The notes: generated by a model not told the origin, from the letters alone. DNA of 64,000 bases from Mycobacterium sp. OAS707 (GCF_014873705.1 NZ_JADBDS010000005.1:496001-560000), one strand, 5' to 3'; counted from the stretch's first letter, positions 32,637 to 42,113 are shown. Translations and numbers: made by a program.

Positions 32637-33932
32637 TCAGCGCATCGAATAGGTGTAGGAGTTGCCGATCGCAGTGAGCGCTTGGTCGGACAGCTCGGGA
32701 TGACGCTGGTGCATTACAGCTTTGACGTAGTCGCCGGCCTGCCCGAGGGTCATCCGGTTCCAGTCAGGCTCCACCCGCATTGCTTCGTGGAGAAGTGACC
32801 GGACCATTGTTCTGGCGGTCTCGGCTCGGTCTGGCCCGTAGTGTGCGTCGAATTCTGCGTCGTTCTTCCCGGGACTGTGTTTGAGGTAAAGCGTCACTGC
32901 CTCGCTCGCATCGATTCCGTGATCAGCTGCGCCGGCCACCGCTGTCGCGTCGGCATAGCGTGCCGGCTGGCGCTGCGGTGGCGCGGTTGGCGCGGCCGCG
33001 ACAGGGCCCGCGAGCGTTGAGAAGTCGTCGGAGAGTGCGGCGGCCAGCTCGGTGATCGCGCGCCGGAATCGACGGCTCACCAGGTCCATATGGATCTCGT
33101 TGCCGGCTGCGATGTGCGCGTCCCACGGGATGAGCACAACGCGGCCATGGCCCACGAACTGCTCGTATTGGCGCCCCAGATCGGTGACGTCGATCTGGGG
33201 CTTGACGGGCACCAGGTGGTTGATCACCACACAGGATCGTCGGGCCAGATGGTGATATCCGTTCTGCCCCAACCAGTTCATCGTGACCGCGGCCTGCCGT
33301 GCCCCGTCGGCGGTGGCGCTGCAGACGATCACAGCGCTGGAGATCGTCGACAGCACCGCACGCGTGGCCGGGTTGTGCAGGCCTTTGCCGACGTCGGCCA
33401 GGATGAGGTTGTAGTAGGGGCCGACGATGCGGGTGATTGCGCGCCAATCCTCGGCGCCGAATTCTCGGCGGGCGCCGCCGTAGTCGGGGGCGGCCAGCAC
33501 CTCCAAACCGGCGCCGGTCATCTGGGTGTAGGCGCGGATGTCGTGGTAGCGCACCACATTCGCGTCGTGCAACAGGTGTTCGACGGTTGCCGGCGAGTGG
33601 CGCGCGGTGCGGTCAGCGAGGTTGCCGGCGTTTGGGTCGACGTCGATAGCCAGGATCCGGTCACGTCGAATTTCGCTGAAGGCCGACCCCAGCGCGGCGG
33701 TCACTGTGGTCCGCCCGACACCGCCCTTCAAACCGATGACGCCGATCTGGTGCCCGTCAGGTGCGGGCCGCCGGACCCGGCCGTAAAGCGCGCTGTCGTG
33801 CAGCTCGTCTGGGGACGGGCCGACATTGATGCGCGTGGCCTGCCAGAGCCACCGCCGCCAACCGTGTCCGGCGACAGGTTTCTGCGCTTGCTGCTGCGCG
33901 GCCGTCACCCATCGCGAATTGTCGTGTTCCAC
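32637..33932 (-). CDS. MinD/ParA-like ATPase, EspI-type
   Basis: This 431-residue protein has a basic N-terminal segment and a deviant Walker A motif GLKGGVGRTT (about residue 65), DVDPNAGNLADR, the Walker B-like strand NLILADVGKG and NHLVPVKPQIDV, as in the EspI/MinD-type ATPases of ESX loci. EspI in M. tuberculosis modulates ESX-1 secretion in response to energy state. The C-terminal 100 residues (GIDASEAVTLYLKHSPGKND) are an extra helical domain. The start lies 21 bases after a 24-codon ORF, consistent with one transcript from the EspK-like gene onward. Confidence 0.8.
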   Translation of the reverse strand: MEHDNSRWVTAAQQQAQKPVAGHGWRRWLWQATRINVGPSPDELHDSALYGRVRRPAPDGHQIGVIGLKGGVGRTTVTAALGSAFSEIRRDRILAIDVDPNAGNLADRTARHSPATVEHLLHDANVVRYHDIRAYTQMTGAGLEVLAAPDYGGARREFGAEDWRAITRIVGPYYNLILADVGKGLHNPATRAVLSTISSAVIVCSATADGARQAAVTMNWLGQNGYHHLARRSCVVINHLVPVKPQIDVTDLGRQYEQFVGHGRVVLIPWDAHIAAGNEIHMDLVSRRFRRAITELAAALSDDFSTLAGPVAAAPTAPPQRQPARYADATAVAGAADHGIDASEAVTLYLKHSPGKNDAEFDAHYGPDRAETARTMVRSLLHEAMRVEPDWNRMTLGQAGDYVKAVMHQRHPELSDQALTAIGNSYTYSMR

Positions 33933-33953
33933 AGTGCTATCCCCGGTCTTCGC

Positions 33954-34028
33954 CTAGAAGTCGGCGTCTCCGACCTTCTCCGCCCAGGTGTTGATGACGA
34001 GGTCAAAGGTTCCGAACAGTTCTGTCAT
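33954..34028 (-). CDS. 24-codon sORF coupled to a tiny membrane protein
   Basis: The ATG overlaps the stop of the preceding 37-codon ORF (ATGA). The 24-residue product (MTELFGTFDLVINTWAEKVG plus four residues) could form an amphipathic helix. It ends 21 bases before the EspI-like gene. The coupling is the main evidence that it is real. Confidence 0.45.
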   Translation of the reverse strand: MTELFGTFDLVINTWAEKVGDADF

Positions 34029-34138
34029 TGCGGCAGCACCGCTGTCAACAACCAAGTGATCGAGTGGCTCACGATCAGCCACTCGGTGACCACGAGCACA
34101 ACCCCTGCGGTGACTAAACCTGCCTGAATCTTGCGCAT
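34025..34138 (-). CDS. 37-residue single-pass membrane protein
   Basis: The ATG is preceded by GGTGGAGGG, a good ribosome site. The product has one hydrophobic helix covering most of its length (AGLVTAGVVLVVTEWLIVSH, then SITWLLTAVL). It lies 36 bases after the EspK-like gene on the same strand. Its size and placement suggest a small membrane subunit associated with the ESX-linked genes. It is too short for usual gene calling. Confidence 0.6.
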   Translation of the reverse strand: MRKIQAGLVTAGVVLVVTEWLIVSHSITWLLTAVLPQ

Positions 34139-34174
34139 CCCTCCACCGTCCCGGCATATCTGCCGCGGCTGGGT

Positions 34175-36688
34175 TCACTCCGTAGCCGCAGATAACTCGA
34201 TTTGTCTTGCCAGATAAGCAAGTTCGGGATACTTGATCTCGTTATCGGTCTCATCGAGGTTCCACAGCAGCAGCATCTCCATCAGGCGTGCCAGATCGTG
34301 ATAGGAGCGCGCATGCGCGGAGGCGGGCATATCACCGGCCATCCGGCCGGGACGCAGCGCCGCACCCGTGCCCACCGCCTCCAGCATGGCCGACTGAAGG
34401 TTCACCCAACGGTCGGGCGGCACCCGCACGCCCTTGCCGAGCAGGTCGATGACTTCCCGAACCACTGGTGGCACAACGAAGTCCAGGAGTTCGCCCGCCC
34501 GGCGCATCGTCGTATCGGCCGCGGTCAGCGTCGTGCGCCACGCCTCGGACTGATCGGGGCGGCGGCCGTCTCCCAGACCGATCAGCCGCGTGTATTCGGC
34601 GTGGTCGAGGGTTTCCAGCCGGTGCAGATGCTGGCTGTCGAGGGCCATCGCGGGGGCGTCGTCGCGGATCGCCGCTGCCGAGTTGACTGAACACTCGGCG
34701 AAATGCGGGACCCCGGCTTCACGGGCCGGTGCCGACGAGCCACCGTGGTCAGTGGAAACCGCCAGCGCCCATAATTCAACGTTGGGATTGTTGGTCGTCA
34801 CCAACTCCGCGAACGCCACCATGGTCTCTGCCGGATTGGCCCAACTGAACCAGCGCGAGGCGAACCGCGGACCCAATGTGGGATCAGAGAACAACATTCG
34901 GGCCGCACGCGGCACGAAGACACCCTGCGGGATATAGCCGGTGCCTTCGCTGCTCACGATGATCGTTTCGACCCCTGAGCGGGTCCGGAACATCCCGACG
35001 CACCAGTCCAGGAACAAGTACAGCCGCGAGGCGTGGAGCAGCTGGTACACGATCTGCTCGGCCGACTCGAGCAGCGGATCGGGAAGTGACGAGCGGATAC
35101 CCTCGCTCGCGGCACCGGCAGAAGCTCCGACACCTGACCCGACCACACCCGGGGGAAGGGGGGCGACCGGAGCCGACGACGACGAAATACCGCTGGCCGC
35201 AGGGCTTCCGCTCGGGCCGCCGGCCGCTGGGCTGACGGGGCTCGACGTTGCTGGCGCGCTCGGGATGTCCGATCCGAACGGCGGTAGCGGCCCGACCGGA
35301 CCGGCGGGAACGCCGGCTCCGCCGGGGCCGGTCGGAGGCGATGTCGGTGCCGACACCGGGGTCGGCGGCCCAGTGACCGCAGGGGCACCTGACGCCGCTG
35401 ACACCGGCGCGGGTCCGGAAGCGAATCCGCCACTGGGTGCACCGCCACCCGCTGTGGGCGGCGGGCTTTGAACCGGCGGCATCAGCGGAGCCGCCGGACC
35501 CCCCGAGGCCCCAAACCCGGCGTTGAAACCGCGAGAAAGTTCTGCTGCTGGTGTTGGAGGTGGCGCCATACCGCCGGCGGCGTTGGTCGGCAGACCACCA
35601 GACATCGGCGACGTCATCCCCTGCGTGGGCAGACCGCCAGTCATACCGCTTGGCGCGGAAGGCAACTGCATGCCGCCACCAGACGGACTGCTGATAGGCG
35701 AGGCCGGCACGCTCGGGGTATTGCGGGAAAGCGGAGGGAGCACACCGGGAGAAGGTCGACCGAGACCGCCACCTCGCGCGTCACCGGAAGTCTTCGGACC
35801 GTCTGTGCCAATCACCCCCGAGGCATCCGCAGCACCTGGCTCGCCGCTCGTGCTGGGCGGCCCAGCGTTATCGCCGCGCCTGGCTCCGGAGTCGCCGCGA
35901 GTTCCATTGCCGACTGGTTGCACACTCCCATCCTCGCCACGACGTGAGCCCGAGCTCGAAGGCTTCGGTTCGGTCGAAGTATCGTCCGTTGGTGGCGGCG
36001 AGAGAGGCATACCGCCTGGGCCGCGTCCACCCCCTATCCCGCGACCCTCGTTCACAAGCTCACGAAGCTCAGGGTTCACGGGGTCGGAATCGTCGCTCCC
36101 AGGTCGTTCGGTTCCGCGGCTTTGGCCTGAATTCAACTGTGTGCCAAGGGTTGTGACATGGGTTGCCAGCTGTGCCATCGTGCCACTAGCAGTGGCCGAT
36201 TTCGCCATGGCGGCAGCCCGCGCAGTCGCCAACACCTGCTCGATCTGCGACCACATCAGCAAGGACTGACCAAGCCCATGCGGCTGCTGCTCGATGCGCG
36301 CGATCTCCTCATGAGCCGTTTGATCGATTTCATCCAGGTCGGCACGCAGTCCATAGAGCAGCCGTCCCGCTTCCTCGGACGTCCGAGCCATCGCGAAATA
36401 CCTGTCGGCCTGCTCGGTGCACGTGGCGGCGAAGTCGTAGCACCAGTTGCAAAACCCATCAACAAATTGCCCGGACTGCTCGTTTGCGACTTGCCTCGCA
36501 TCGCTTCGGACTGAGTCGGCTGCCTGAAGTCGCTTAACACCTTCGCTGTGTTGTACTTCCGAAGCGGCGTGGAATGTTTCGGGTTCAGTCAGCGGCCAGA
36601 GCCCCCCGACGATCATCGCCGAGTATTTACGCGTTGGCATGCCCGCTGGGGCGGTCGTCGCTACCACGTAATGCCCAGCTTGGCGCAC
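34175..36688 (-). CDS. EspK-like ESX secretion-associated protein
   Basis: This protein of up to 837 residues shares the architecture of EspK. It has a helical N-terminal domain (about 40-190) with QSGQFVDGFCNWCYDFAATC. A long Pro/Gly/Ser-rich disordered middle (about 200-545) follows. The C-terminal globular part holds TIIVSSEGTGYIPQGVFVPR and WALAVSTDHGG, comparable to the YIP/DUF5631-5632-type end of EspK. EspK acts as an adaptor for ESX-1 substrates. The start is unsure: the first GTG overlaps the upstream gene by 28 bases; a GTG at 36667 or ATG at 36640 or 36616 would also fit. No esx, pe or ppe gene is nearby. Confidence 0.72.
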   Translation of the reverse strand: MRQAGHYVVATTAPAGMPTRKYSAMIVGGLWPLTEPETFHAASEVQHSEGVKRLQAADSVRSDARQVANEQSGQFVDGFCNWCYDFAATCTEQADRYFAMARTSEEAGRLLYGLRADLDEIDQTAHEEIARIEQQPHGLGQSLLMWSQIEQVLATARAAAMAKSATASGTMAQLATHVTTLGTQLNSGQSRGTERPGSDDSDPVNPELRELVNEGRGIGGGRGPGGMPLSPPPTDDTSTEPKPSSSGSRRGEDGSVQPVGNGTRGDSGARRGDNAGPPSTSGEPGAADASGVIGTDGPKTSGDARGGGLGRPSPGVLPPLSRNTPSVPASPISSPSGGGMQLPSAPSGMTGGLPTQGMTSPMSGGLPTNAAGGMAPPPTPAAELSRGFNAGFGASGGPAAPLMPPVQSPPPTAGGGAPSGGFASGPAPVSAASGAPAVTGPPTPVSAPTSPPTGPGGAGVPAGPVGPLPPFGSDIPSAPATSSPVSPAAGGPSGSPAASGISSSSAPVAPLPPGVVGSGVGASAGAASEGIRSSLPDPLLESAEQIVYQLLHASRLYLFLDWCVGMFRTRSGVETIIVSSEGTGYIPQGVFVPRAARMLFSDPTLGPRFASRWFSWANPAETMVAFAELVTTNNPNVELWALAVSTDHGGSSAPAREAGVPHFAECSVNSAAAIRDDAPAMALDSQHLHRLETLDHAEYTRLIGLGDGRRPDQSEAWRTTLTAADTTMRRAGELLDFVVPPVVREVIDLLGKGVRVPPDRWVNLQSAMLEAVGTGAALRPGRMAGDMPASAHARSYHDLARLMEMLLLWNLDETDNEIKYPELAYLARQIELSAATE

Positions 36689-37275
36689 ACGGAAATAGGA
36701 CCTTCATACGCTGTGGTCCCGTCCTGATACGCCTCGTCGTTATAGGGAGTCAACGGCCCAGGCTTCAGATTTCGCACTAATAGGATCTGGTCGTCGATGA
36801 AGCGTTGGAGAGTTCGCTTGAAGAACGGGTCCGCATTTTGATGTCCGTCGAGCACGTCCTGGGTACGTTGCGCCCAACCCTCGGTATCTGATTGATATTT
36901 CGGCAGTGCTGCGTCCCGTGCGGGCGTCCCGGGGTCACCCGTCGCCCGCCAAGCATTCGTTGTCCGGTCACTCTCCGCCATCAGCGGTGCGATGGCAGTG
37001 CACAGCGACTTGTCAGCCGCCGAAGTGTTCGCTGATGGTGTCGGCGCCCCCGCCGATGTTGACGATGTCGTGGGCGCCGATGCAGGTGCAGAACCGGAAG
37101 TCGGCCGGAACAGGCCGATGACTCCCACCACCAGTGCCGCCACCGCGATTACCGTGGCCACCAGCGCCAGCCAAGAAAAACGAGGCCGTTGTGGCGGACC
37201 GCTGACGGGCCGGTGAGGCGGCGATGCCCACGGCTGCTGAGGCGGGCTCATTCCACCGCCCTGCTGAGGGTGCAT
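36661..37275 (-). CDS. Single-pass membrane protein (204 aa)
   Basis: A Pro/Gln-rich cytoplasmic start (about 30 residues) precedes one membrane helix (SWLALVATVIAVAALVVGVIG), a Ser/Thr/Pro linker and an outside helical domain (about 85-204) with SLCTAIAPLMAESDRTTNAW and a C-terminal Cys (ISVCAKLGITW). This layout is frequent among small proteins next to ESX genes. It is first in the minus-strand block and overlaps the EspK-like gene, so the two are likely coupled. Confidence 0.72.
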   Translation of the reverse strand: MHPQQGGGMSPPQQPWASPPHRPVSGPPQRPRFSWLALVATVIAVAALVVGVIGLFRPTSGSAPASAPTTSSTSAGAPTPSANTSAADKSLCTAIAPLMAESDRTTNAWRATGDPGTPARDAALPKYQSDTEGWAQRTQDVLDGHQNADPFFKRTLQRFIDDQILLVRNLKPGPLTPYNDEAYQDGTTAYEGPISVCAKLGITW

Positions 37276-37497
37276 TTACCCAGCGTAAGTCACGAGCGGA
37301 GAGGTCCTTGCGGCAAAATTGGCCACACGCGTCGTCATTGTCCTGATTGCACAAGGTGCCAGGTCGGATAGCGCCGCCGCCCGTCGAGGGCTACGTCTAG
37401 ATCAGCGGAACAAGACAGCGCGTTGAGACCTACGCTCAGCGTTGACGGAATCAAGTCGCGTGAGCGCAGTCTGCTCATAGTTCCCACGGCGCAGGCT

Positions 37498-38562
37498 TCA
37501 TTGTCGGGTTGGCGTGACGTCGGGTCCGTCAAGCACCCACCCGAATCGGGACCAGAACCAGTTCCGGTTCGCAATCAGACCGGCGAGGACGAGCAGCAGC
37601 ATGACGGCGAGCACAATCGGACCAAAGTTGAGCGTGGAGTGCGCGACAGCGGCCGCCACGGCAAAAACGCCTGCGAATGCCGCCCTACTCATGCCGTGCG
37701 CGAGGGCGCGCTGGCCCAGCCAGAATCCGAACATTAGGGAGCCACCCGACCAAATCGCCACCCATGTCAGCCACAGCAGCACCGTGGAATGACCCGCGTA
37801 ATAGAGGTGTTCGGCTCCCCGCACGATGACATTCAGCAGCGCTGCTGCCAGCAATACGCGTAACCGCGCCCCCAATAGCAGCGCCAACGCGATGCCGGTG
37901 AACGCCAACTCCTCCTGAAACCCCGAAATGAGTGCAATCGGTGCGAGGTTCGCGATTGAGAGCGCCGCCGCGGTCGTATTCATACATCGCGGGCTCAGCG
38001 CCACCGCATGCTGAAAAACCGAAGTGAGGAACCTCGCGACAGAATAGGCGCAGTAGGTGAGGACCAGCACGGACCACCGCCTGGGGCCAAGGTGTCCTTC
38101 GTTCTGTTCCGCCGATCGCGGCCATAGGGCAATGGCCGCCAACAGCGCTGCGGCGATACTCGCATCGATCACACGGCTCAGCAGCTCTAAGCTTGAACCC
38201 GTTACTGCGGCGCTGCTGGCCGCGCAATCCGCTTGCACCATCCACATTTTGAGGGCCATCAATGGTGCAAAGCCGTATGTGGCAAGCAGGCTCGCAGCGT
38301 ATCCGGCCAGCCGGGCACAGTCGCTGCAGTGGTCCAGTCGAGCGGTCACCCACACGACTACCAGCACCGCCCCACACGCGCACCCCAGGCGCAACACCGT
38401 CCCGACGCCGACTGGGTTGGGGTTGACCACCAAGTATTTCGCGCCGATGCACGCGGTGGCGAGTGCGAAGAAGCAAATGCTGATCTTAGATTCGCTGACC
38501 ACCGCCGGAATTCTCCGCGCCCAATATGACGCCATCCAGCGGAGTCTACGAGCCAGCAGCAC
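37498..38562 (-). CDS. CPBP-family intramembrane protease-like protein
   Basis: This 354-residue protein has about eight membrane helices. The CPBP (Abi/Rce1-like) core is near residue 215: FQEELAFTGIALALLLGARL with the two Glu of the EExxxR motif, although the Arg position is Thr here. RGAEHLYYAGHS follows, with a His, then AHSTLNFGPIV with the third-motif His and Asn. The missing Arg may reduce or alter activity. CPBP proteins can mature peptides or confer self-immunity to bacteriocins. The gene stands alone between divergent neighbours. Confidence 0.78.
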   Translation of the reverse strand: MLLARRLRWMASYWARRIPAVVSESKISICFFALATACIGAKYLVVNPNPVGVGTVLRLGCACGAVLVVVWVTARLDHCSDCARLAGYAASLLATYGFAPLMALKMWMVQADCAASSAAVTGSSLELLSRVIDASIAAALLAAIALWPRSAEQNEGHLGPRRWSVLVLTYCAYSVARFLTSVFQHAVALSPRCMNTTAAALSIANLAPIALISGFQEELAFTGIALALLLGARLRVLLAAALLNVIVRGAEHLYYAGHSTVLLWLTWVAIWSGGSLMFGFWLGQRALAHGMSRAAFAGVFAVAAAVAHSTLNFGPIVLAVMLLLVLAGLIANRNWFWSRFGWVLDGPDVTPTRQ

Positions 38563-38818
38563 CGCATCCGTGTTAGTCGAATGTCTGTGGGCGCGTGGAC
38601 CACCTGCAGATCATCCGGGACTCCGCGATGGTGTTGTCCATCTGCCCTTCGGGTTGTCGACAGCCCGTCAGGATGATGCGGCGACCCAGCGCCCATCTCC
38701 CGGGTTCGCTTCGCGAGACCTTTCCTCGCTCGAGTCAACCTCGTCGACAAAGCGCATCGCTCGCATGACGGCGTGCTCCGTAGAATCACCTCTAGCGCAC
38801 CACGATCGGAAGCCCACC

Positions 38819-39277
38819 TTGTTCCAGACGCTTCACGCCTGCGAGAACGGCGACCTTTACCAGGTCGAGCTCGACAGCGTTTCCGACATAGCCGACCTCG
38901 TCCAGGAAGACTGCCTGGAATCTCTCACCAGCACCGACTGCACAATCGACTTCTGGCTGACGCCGGCGCTGCGCGGCATCCACCGGTCAGTCAATCGCAC
39001 AGCTACCGAGTTATTGTTGGCTACAACACGATTCGACGCACATACTGTGCCGCTGCTCCGCGGCAATGTCGTGCTGGCCAGCCATGACGGCGACGGCAAC
39101 CTAGCAGGATTGGCAGACGCTCAGATTCGCTGGCTCGTCAACAGCGAACCCACCCGCAGTGAGGAATGGACGCTTGGTCGCCGGTTCTCCAGCGACGAAC
39201 GAGGGCAACATCGCACAACCAAGTCTGATAGCGCGCACCGCAACTCGCTGCGACGCCTCTGGCGGTCGATGCACTGA
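38819..39277 (+). CDS. DUF3846-like hypothetical protein (152 aa)
   Basis: The start is a TTG with GGAAG 7 bases upstream; the longer open frame before it is antisense to the CPBP gene. The core FQTLHACENGDLYQVELDSV, IDFWLTPALRGIHRSVNRTA and TVPLLRGNVVLASHDGDGNL resembles small DUF3846-like proteins found on actinobacterial phages and plasmids: beta strands, an NRxATELLL helix, then a glycine turn. The function is unknown. The context fits accessory DNA. Confidence 0.6.
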   Translation: MFQTLHACENGDLYQVELDSVSDIADLVQEDCLESLTSTDCTIDFWLTPALRGIHRSVNRTATELLLATTRFDAHTVPLLRGNVVLASHDGDGNLAGLADAQIRWLVNSEPTRSEEWTLGRRFSSDERGQHRTTKSDSAHRNSLRRLWRSMH

Positions 39278-39389
39278 GGCCATAGCGCCGCTGTAGCCCA
39301 GACCGAGTAGCACGGCGGTTCGCCCGAATCCTTGTTTGTCACAACGATCCAGGCTGGCGCCGATCCGCTGAACAGCTACTGTTGCGATC

Positions 39390-39890
39390 GTGCTCGGCCT
39401 GGCCATCGTCATGTACATCGTGGCGGCACTTTTCATCTTCCTCGCGTTCCGGCCTGGACTCGTGTTCTACGCCCAGCAGGGCTGGAAGTTCCGCGAGCGC
39501 CTCAGCCCGTCAGGTCTGTACAGCGGAGTGAGCACGGCGAGCTGCCTGATCGTTGGGTTGGCGTCGGCGGTGATCGGCACCGTCGTGTTGGTGAAAGTAG
39601 TGACACATGACCCCAGAGCCGACGCACAACGACACTGCATCGATGTCGTGCAGCCGGCGTTTGCGCGCTCCATCCGATGGGACGGCGGTCATGTCAGCAA
39701 CCCCGACGTCGTGACCGACCTCGCGCGGGTGCACGGCGTCGAAGCCAAGATCGAACCCAGCCCGGGGGGCTACGACGAAGTCGCCATCTACGACCCCACA
39801 CACCACTCCCCACCCGATCAGGTCGTGTTCTCCTTCTCGGGTAATCCGATCGTCGGTGCCGACCACGCCGACTCACTGTGCAACTACTGA
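39390..39890 (+). CDS. Two-helix membrane protein (166 aa)
   Basis: This GTG-started protein has two membrane helices (LGLAIVMYIVAALFIFLAFR and TASCLIVGLASAVIGTVVLV) and an external C-terminal domain of about 95 residues with two cysteines (HCIDVVQPAF and a terminal LCNY). The first half resembles DUF6199-type membrane proteins. The function is unknown. It lies 40 bases before the next small membrane protein gene. Confidence 0.65.
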   Translation: MLGLAIVMYIVAALFIFLAFRPGLVFYAQQGWKFRERLSPSGLYSGVSTASCLIVGLASAVIGTVVLVKVVTHDPRADAQRHCIDVVQPAFARSIRWDGGHVSNPDVVTDLARVHGVEAKIEPSPGGYDEVAIYDPTHHSPPDQVVFSFSGNPIVGADHADSLCNY

Positions 39891-39930
39891 CGCATACCCG
39901 TCGGGCAACAGCGGTCGTATCCTCTCGGTC

Positions 39931-40413
39931 ATGACGGAGGACGGCACGGAGTTCCCGACTACGGCCGCGATCGCGCGGTTCGGGCGCGCCGCGTGGTTCT
40001 TCGGCAATGCCTATGAAGCCGCCGTGGGTGTTCCGGAGTTGATCGCGAGCGCCGATCGGCAGGACGGAATCTTGGGCGTCGGCAGCCCTGTCCGCTACTT
40101 CGCGCCCATCGGACCGGCAGCGGTCGGCGGAACTGCAGCTGTGCTCGCAAGGTCGTGGCGGAACGGCGGTGACCGGCGCAAAATCACCGCGGCAAGCGCG
40201 ACGCTCGGCGCTGCTCTCGGTGTCAGCGCCTATCTGATCGCGTCGATCAATGTGCCGCTGCTGCGTGGGAAAACCGCCAAGGAACAGCGTGGCCAGTTGA
40301 TTTCGCGCTGGCACTGGGGCAACTGCGTGCGTCTGGGACTGCTCGCCGCGACCGAGATTCTGGTGCGGCGGGTTGAGGTGTCGGCGCAATCGGCACCACG
40401 CCCGCAGCCCTAG
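39931..40413 (+). CDS. DUF1772-like membrane protein (160 aa)
   Basis: Starting from the ATG at MTEDGTEFPTTAAIARF, the 160-residue product has about three hydrophobic stretches, including ASATLGAALGVSAYLIASIN, and the segment LISRWHWGNCVRLGLLAATE, which is reminiscent of the DUF1772/anthrone-oxygenase-like family end. No catalytic function is assigned. It may be co-transcribed with the preceding membrane protein. Confidence 0.6.
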   Translation: MTEDGTEFPTTAAIARFGRAAWFFGNAYEAAVGVPELIASADRQDGILGVGSPVRYFAPIGPAAVGGTAAVLARSWRNGGDRRKITAASATLGAALGVSAYLIASINVPLLRGKTAKEQRGQLISRWHWGNCVRLGLLAATEILVRRVEVSAQSAPRPQP

Positions 40414-40517
40414 TCGGCTGACGGCCTCGGCGCCGTCGCGCGACCCGCCGATCCAGCCACCCACGACACCGTGCGCATCGTTGGCAATTGACGTCACCGA
40501 TAGGTAATGCTGGGGCC

Positions 40518-42113
40518 ATGCCTCTTGGCGTCGGCTCCGTGGTCGCGGGATACCGCATTGAACGGGCGCTCGGCACGGGCGGCATGGGCGTCGTGTACCT
40601 GGCCAAGCATCCGGCCCATCCGCGGCGCGACGCGCTGAAAGTGCTCAGCGCGGAGCTCTCGCGCGATCCCGGCTTCAGGGAACGCTTCCTGCGGGAGGCC
40701 GACATCGCCTCGATGCTGTTCCACCCCAACATCGTGTCGGTCTACGGCCGCGGCGAGACGGACGCCGGCCACCTGTGGATCGCCATGCAATATGTCGAGG
40801 GCACCGACGCCGAGCGGGCGCTGCGGGACGGGACGATGACCCCGAACCGGGCCATTCACATCGTCCGGGAGGTCGCCAAGGCGCTGGACTACGCGCACGA
40901 TCGCAACGTCGTTCACCACGACGTGAAACCCGCGAATTTCCTTCTCGACAATGACTTCGGCGATAAAGACCACGTCCTACTCAGTGACTTCGGCGGGGCG
41001 CGAACCATCGGCGACAGCGATACACCCGTCGAAGGACTCCTCACCGCGACCCTGGCCTACGCCGCCCCCGAGGTCATCGCCGGTGACCCCGTCGACGGTC
41101 GGGCCGACCTGTACTCGCTTGGCTGCACGCTGTTTCGGTTGCTCACCGGCAAGCAGCCGTTTTATCAGGCCAGAGGCGAGTCTGCCACGGCCCGAGCGCA
41201 CCTCGAAGCGGCGCCGCCGCGGGTGTCCGACCATTTAACTTGGGCGCCAACGCAACTGGATCAGGTGATCGGCAAAGCCCTTGCCAAAGACCCGGCGAAG
41301 CGGTTCACCTCCGCGCGGGAATTCGCCAACGCAGCAACGGACGCCATCCGCGGATCCGCGCCTCGGCTAACCGCGCTCACACTCAGCAGCGACCCAACGC
41401 TGAGTCCTCGCCACCGTCGTACTCGCAGCGACACGGTGCGATCGGCAGCTCCGCCTCCCCAGTCCGTTGGGAAGCGAGATCACCGCCAGGCGGCAAATCC
41501 GCCCCATCAGCTCAGCGTTCCGGTCATCAATCCCAAACCCGCGCGGTGTGTCTCGCCACGTCTGGTCGTCGTAGCGATCGGCGCGATGGCGCTCCTGGCG
41601 GCCGTCGTGAGCGTTGTGGTCTGGTTACCGCGATCTTCACCCCCGACAACGGAGAGGTCGGCCACCCCAGAACCGATACCACTTAACAACGAGGCTCAAG
41701 CCCGACTCAAACTCATGCTGCCCCTTGGGTATCCACCGGGCAGGTGCATCCCGGCGAGCACGCCCGCGGGGGCGCAAGCGGTGTTGTCCTGCGGAGCCAA
41801 TCTCGAGTCCGGCGGACCGACGTCTGCGACCTACACGCTGGCGCGCGACCCCGAAACGTTGCGGGCGGACTTCGACGCGGTCGTCCACAGCGCGTCAACC
41901 GTCAACTGCCCTGGGAACATACAATCTCCGGGGCCTTGGCGGCACAACGCCAACCCAACGGTGCCCGTAGGGACGCTGTTCTGCGGCATTCGCAACGGCC
42001 AGCCGCTGGTCGCGTGGACCAATGACGCACAACTGTTGCTCAATGTGGTGCAAAACGCTGCGCCGGGTCCAACGCTCGAGCAATTGTATGCATGGTGGAC
42101 CACCCATTCCTGA
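40518..42113 (+). CDS. Transmembrane Ser/Thr protein kinase with HHD catalytic loop
   Basis: The protein is 531 residues from the ATG at MPLGVGSVVAGY (a TTG ten codons earlier is less likely). The kinase domain (1-270) has GTGGMG, Lys41, the catalytic loop HHDVKPAN with Asp135 and DFGGAR. The residue before the catalytic Asp is His instead of Arg, so it is a non-RD kinase. After a basic linker comes one membrane helix (VVVAIGAMALLAAVVSVVVW) and an external domain of about 150 residues with three cysteines (GRCIPAS, VLSCGANL, NCPGNIQ), resembling the PknD/PknF-type sensor ends. Partner unknown; the FHA protein in this window is a candidate. Confidence 0.85.
   Translation: MPLGVGSVVAGYRIERALGTGGMGVVYLAKHPAHPRRDALKVLSAELSRDPGFRERFLREADIASMLFHPNIVSVYGRGETDAGHLWIAMQYVEGTDAERALRDGTMTPNRAIHIVREVAKALDYAHDRNVVHHDVKPANFLLDNDFGDKDHVLLSDFGGARTIGDSDTPVEGLLTATLAYAAPEVIAGDPVDGRADLYSLGCTLFRLLTGKQPFYQARGESATARAHLEAAPPRVSDHLTWAPTQLDQVIGKALAKDPAKRFTSAREFANAATDAIRGSAPRLTALTLSSDPTLSPRHRRTRSDTVRSAAPPPQSVGKRDHRQAANPPHQLSVPVINPKPARCVSPRLVVVAIGAMALLAAVVSVVVWLPRSSPPTTERSATPEPIPLNNEAQARLKLMLPLGYPPGRCIPASTPAGAQAVLSCGANLESGGPTSATYTLARDPETLRADFDAVVHSASTVNCPGNIQSPGPWRHNANPTVPVGTLFCGIRNGQPLVAWTNDAQLLLNVVQNAAPGPTLEQLYAWWTTHS

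Noticed and set aside
33090..34127. Plus-strand frame of 345 codons
   Set aside because: Antisense to the EspI-like ATPase, which has intact Walker motifs; no ribosome site or domain.
38057..38818. 5' part of a long plus-strand frame leading into the gene at 38819
   Set aside because: Antisense to the CPBP membrane protease; only the part after 38819 looks like protein and has a ribosome site.
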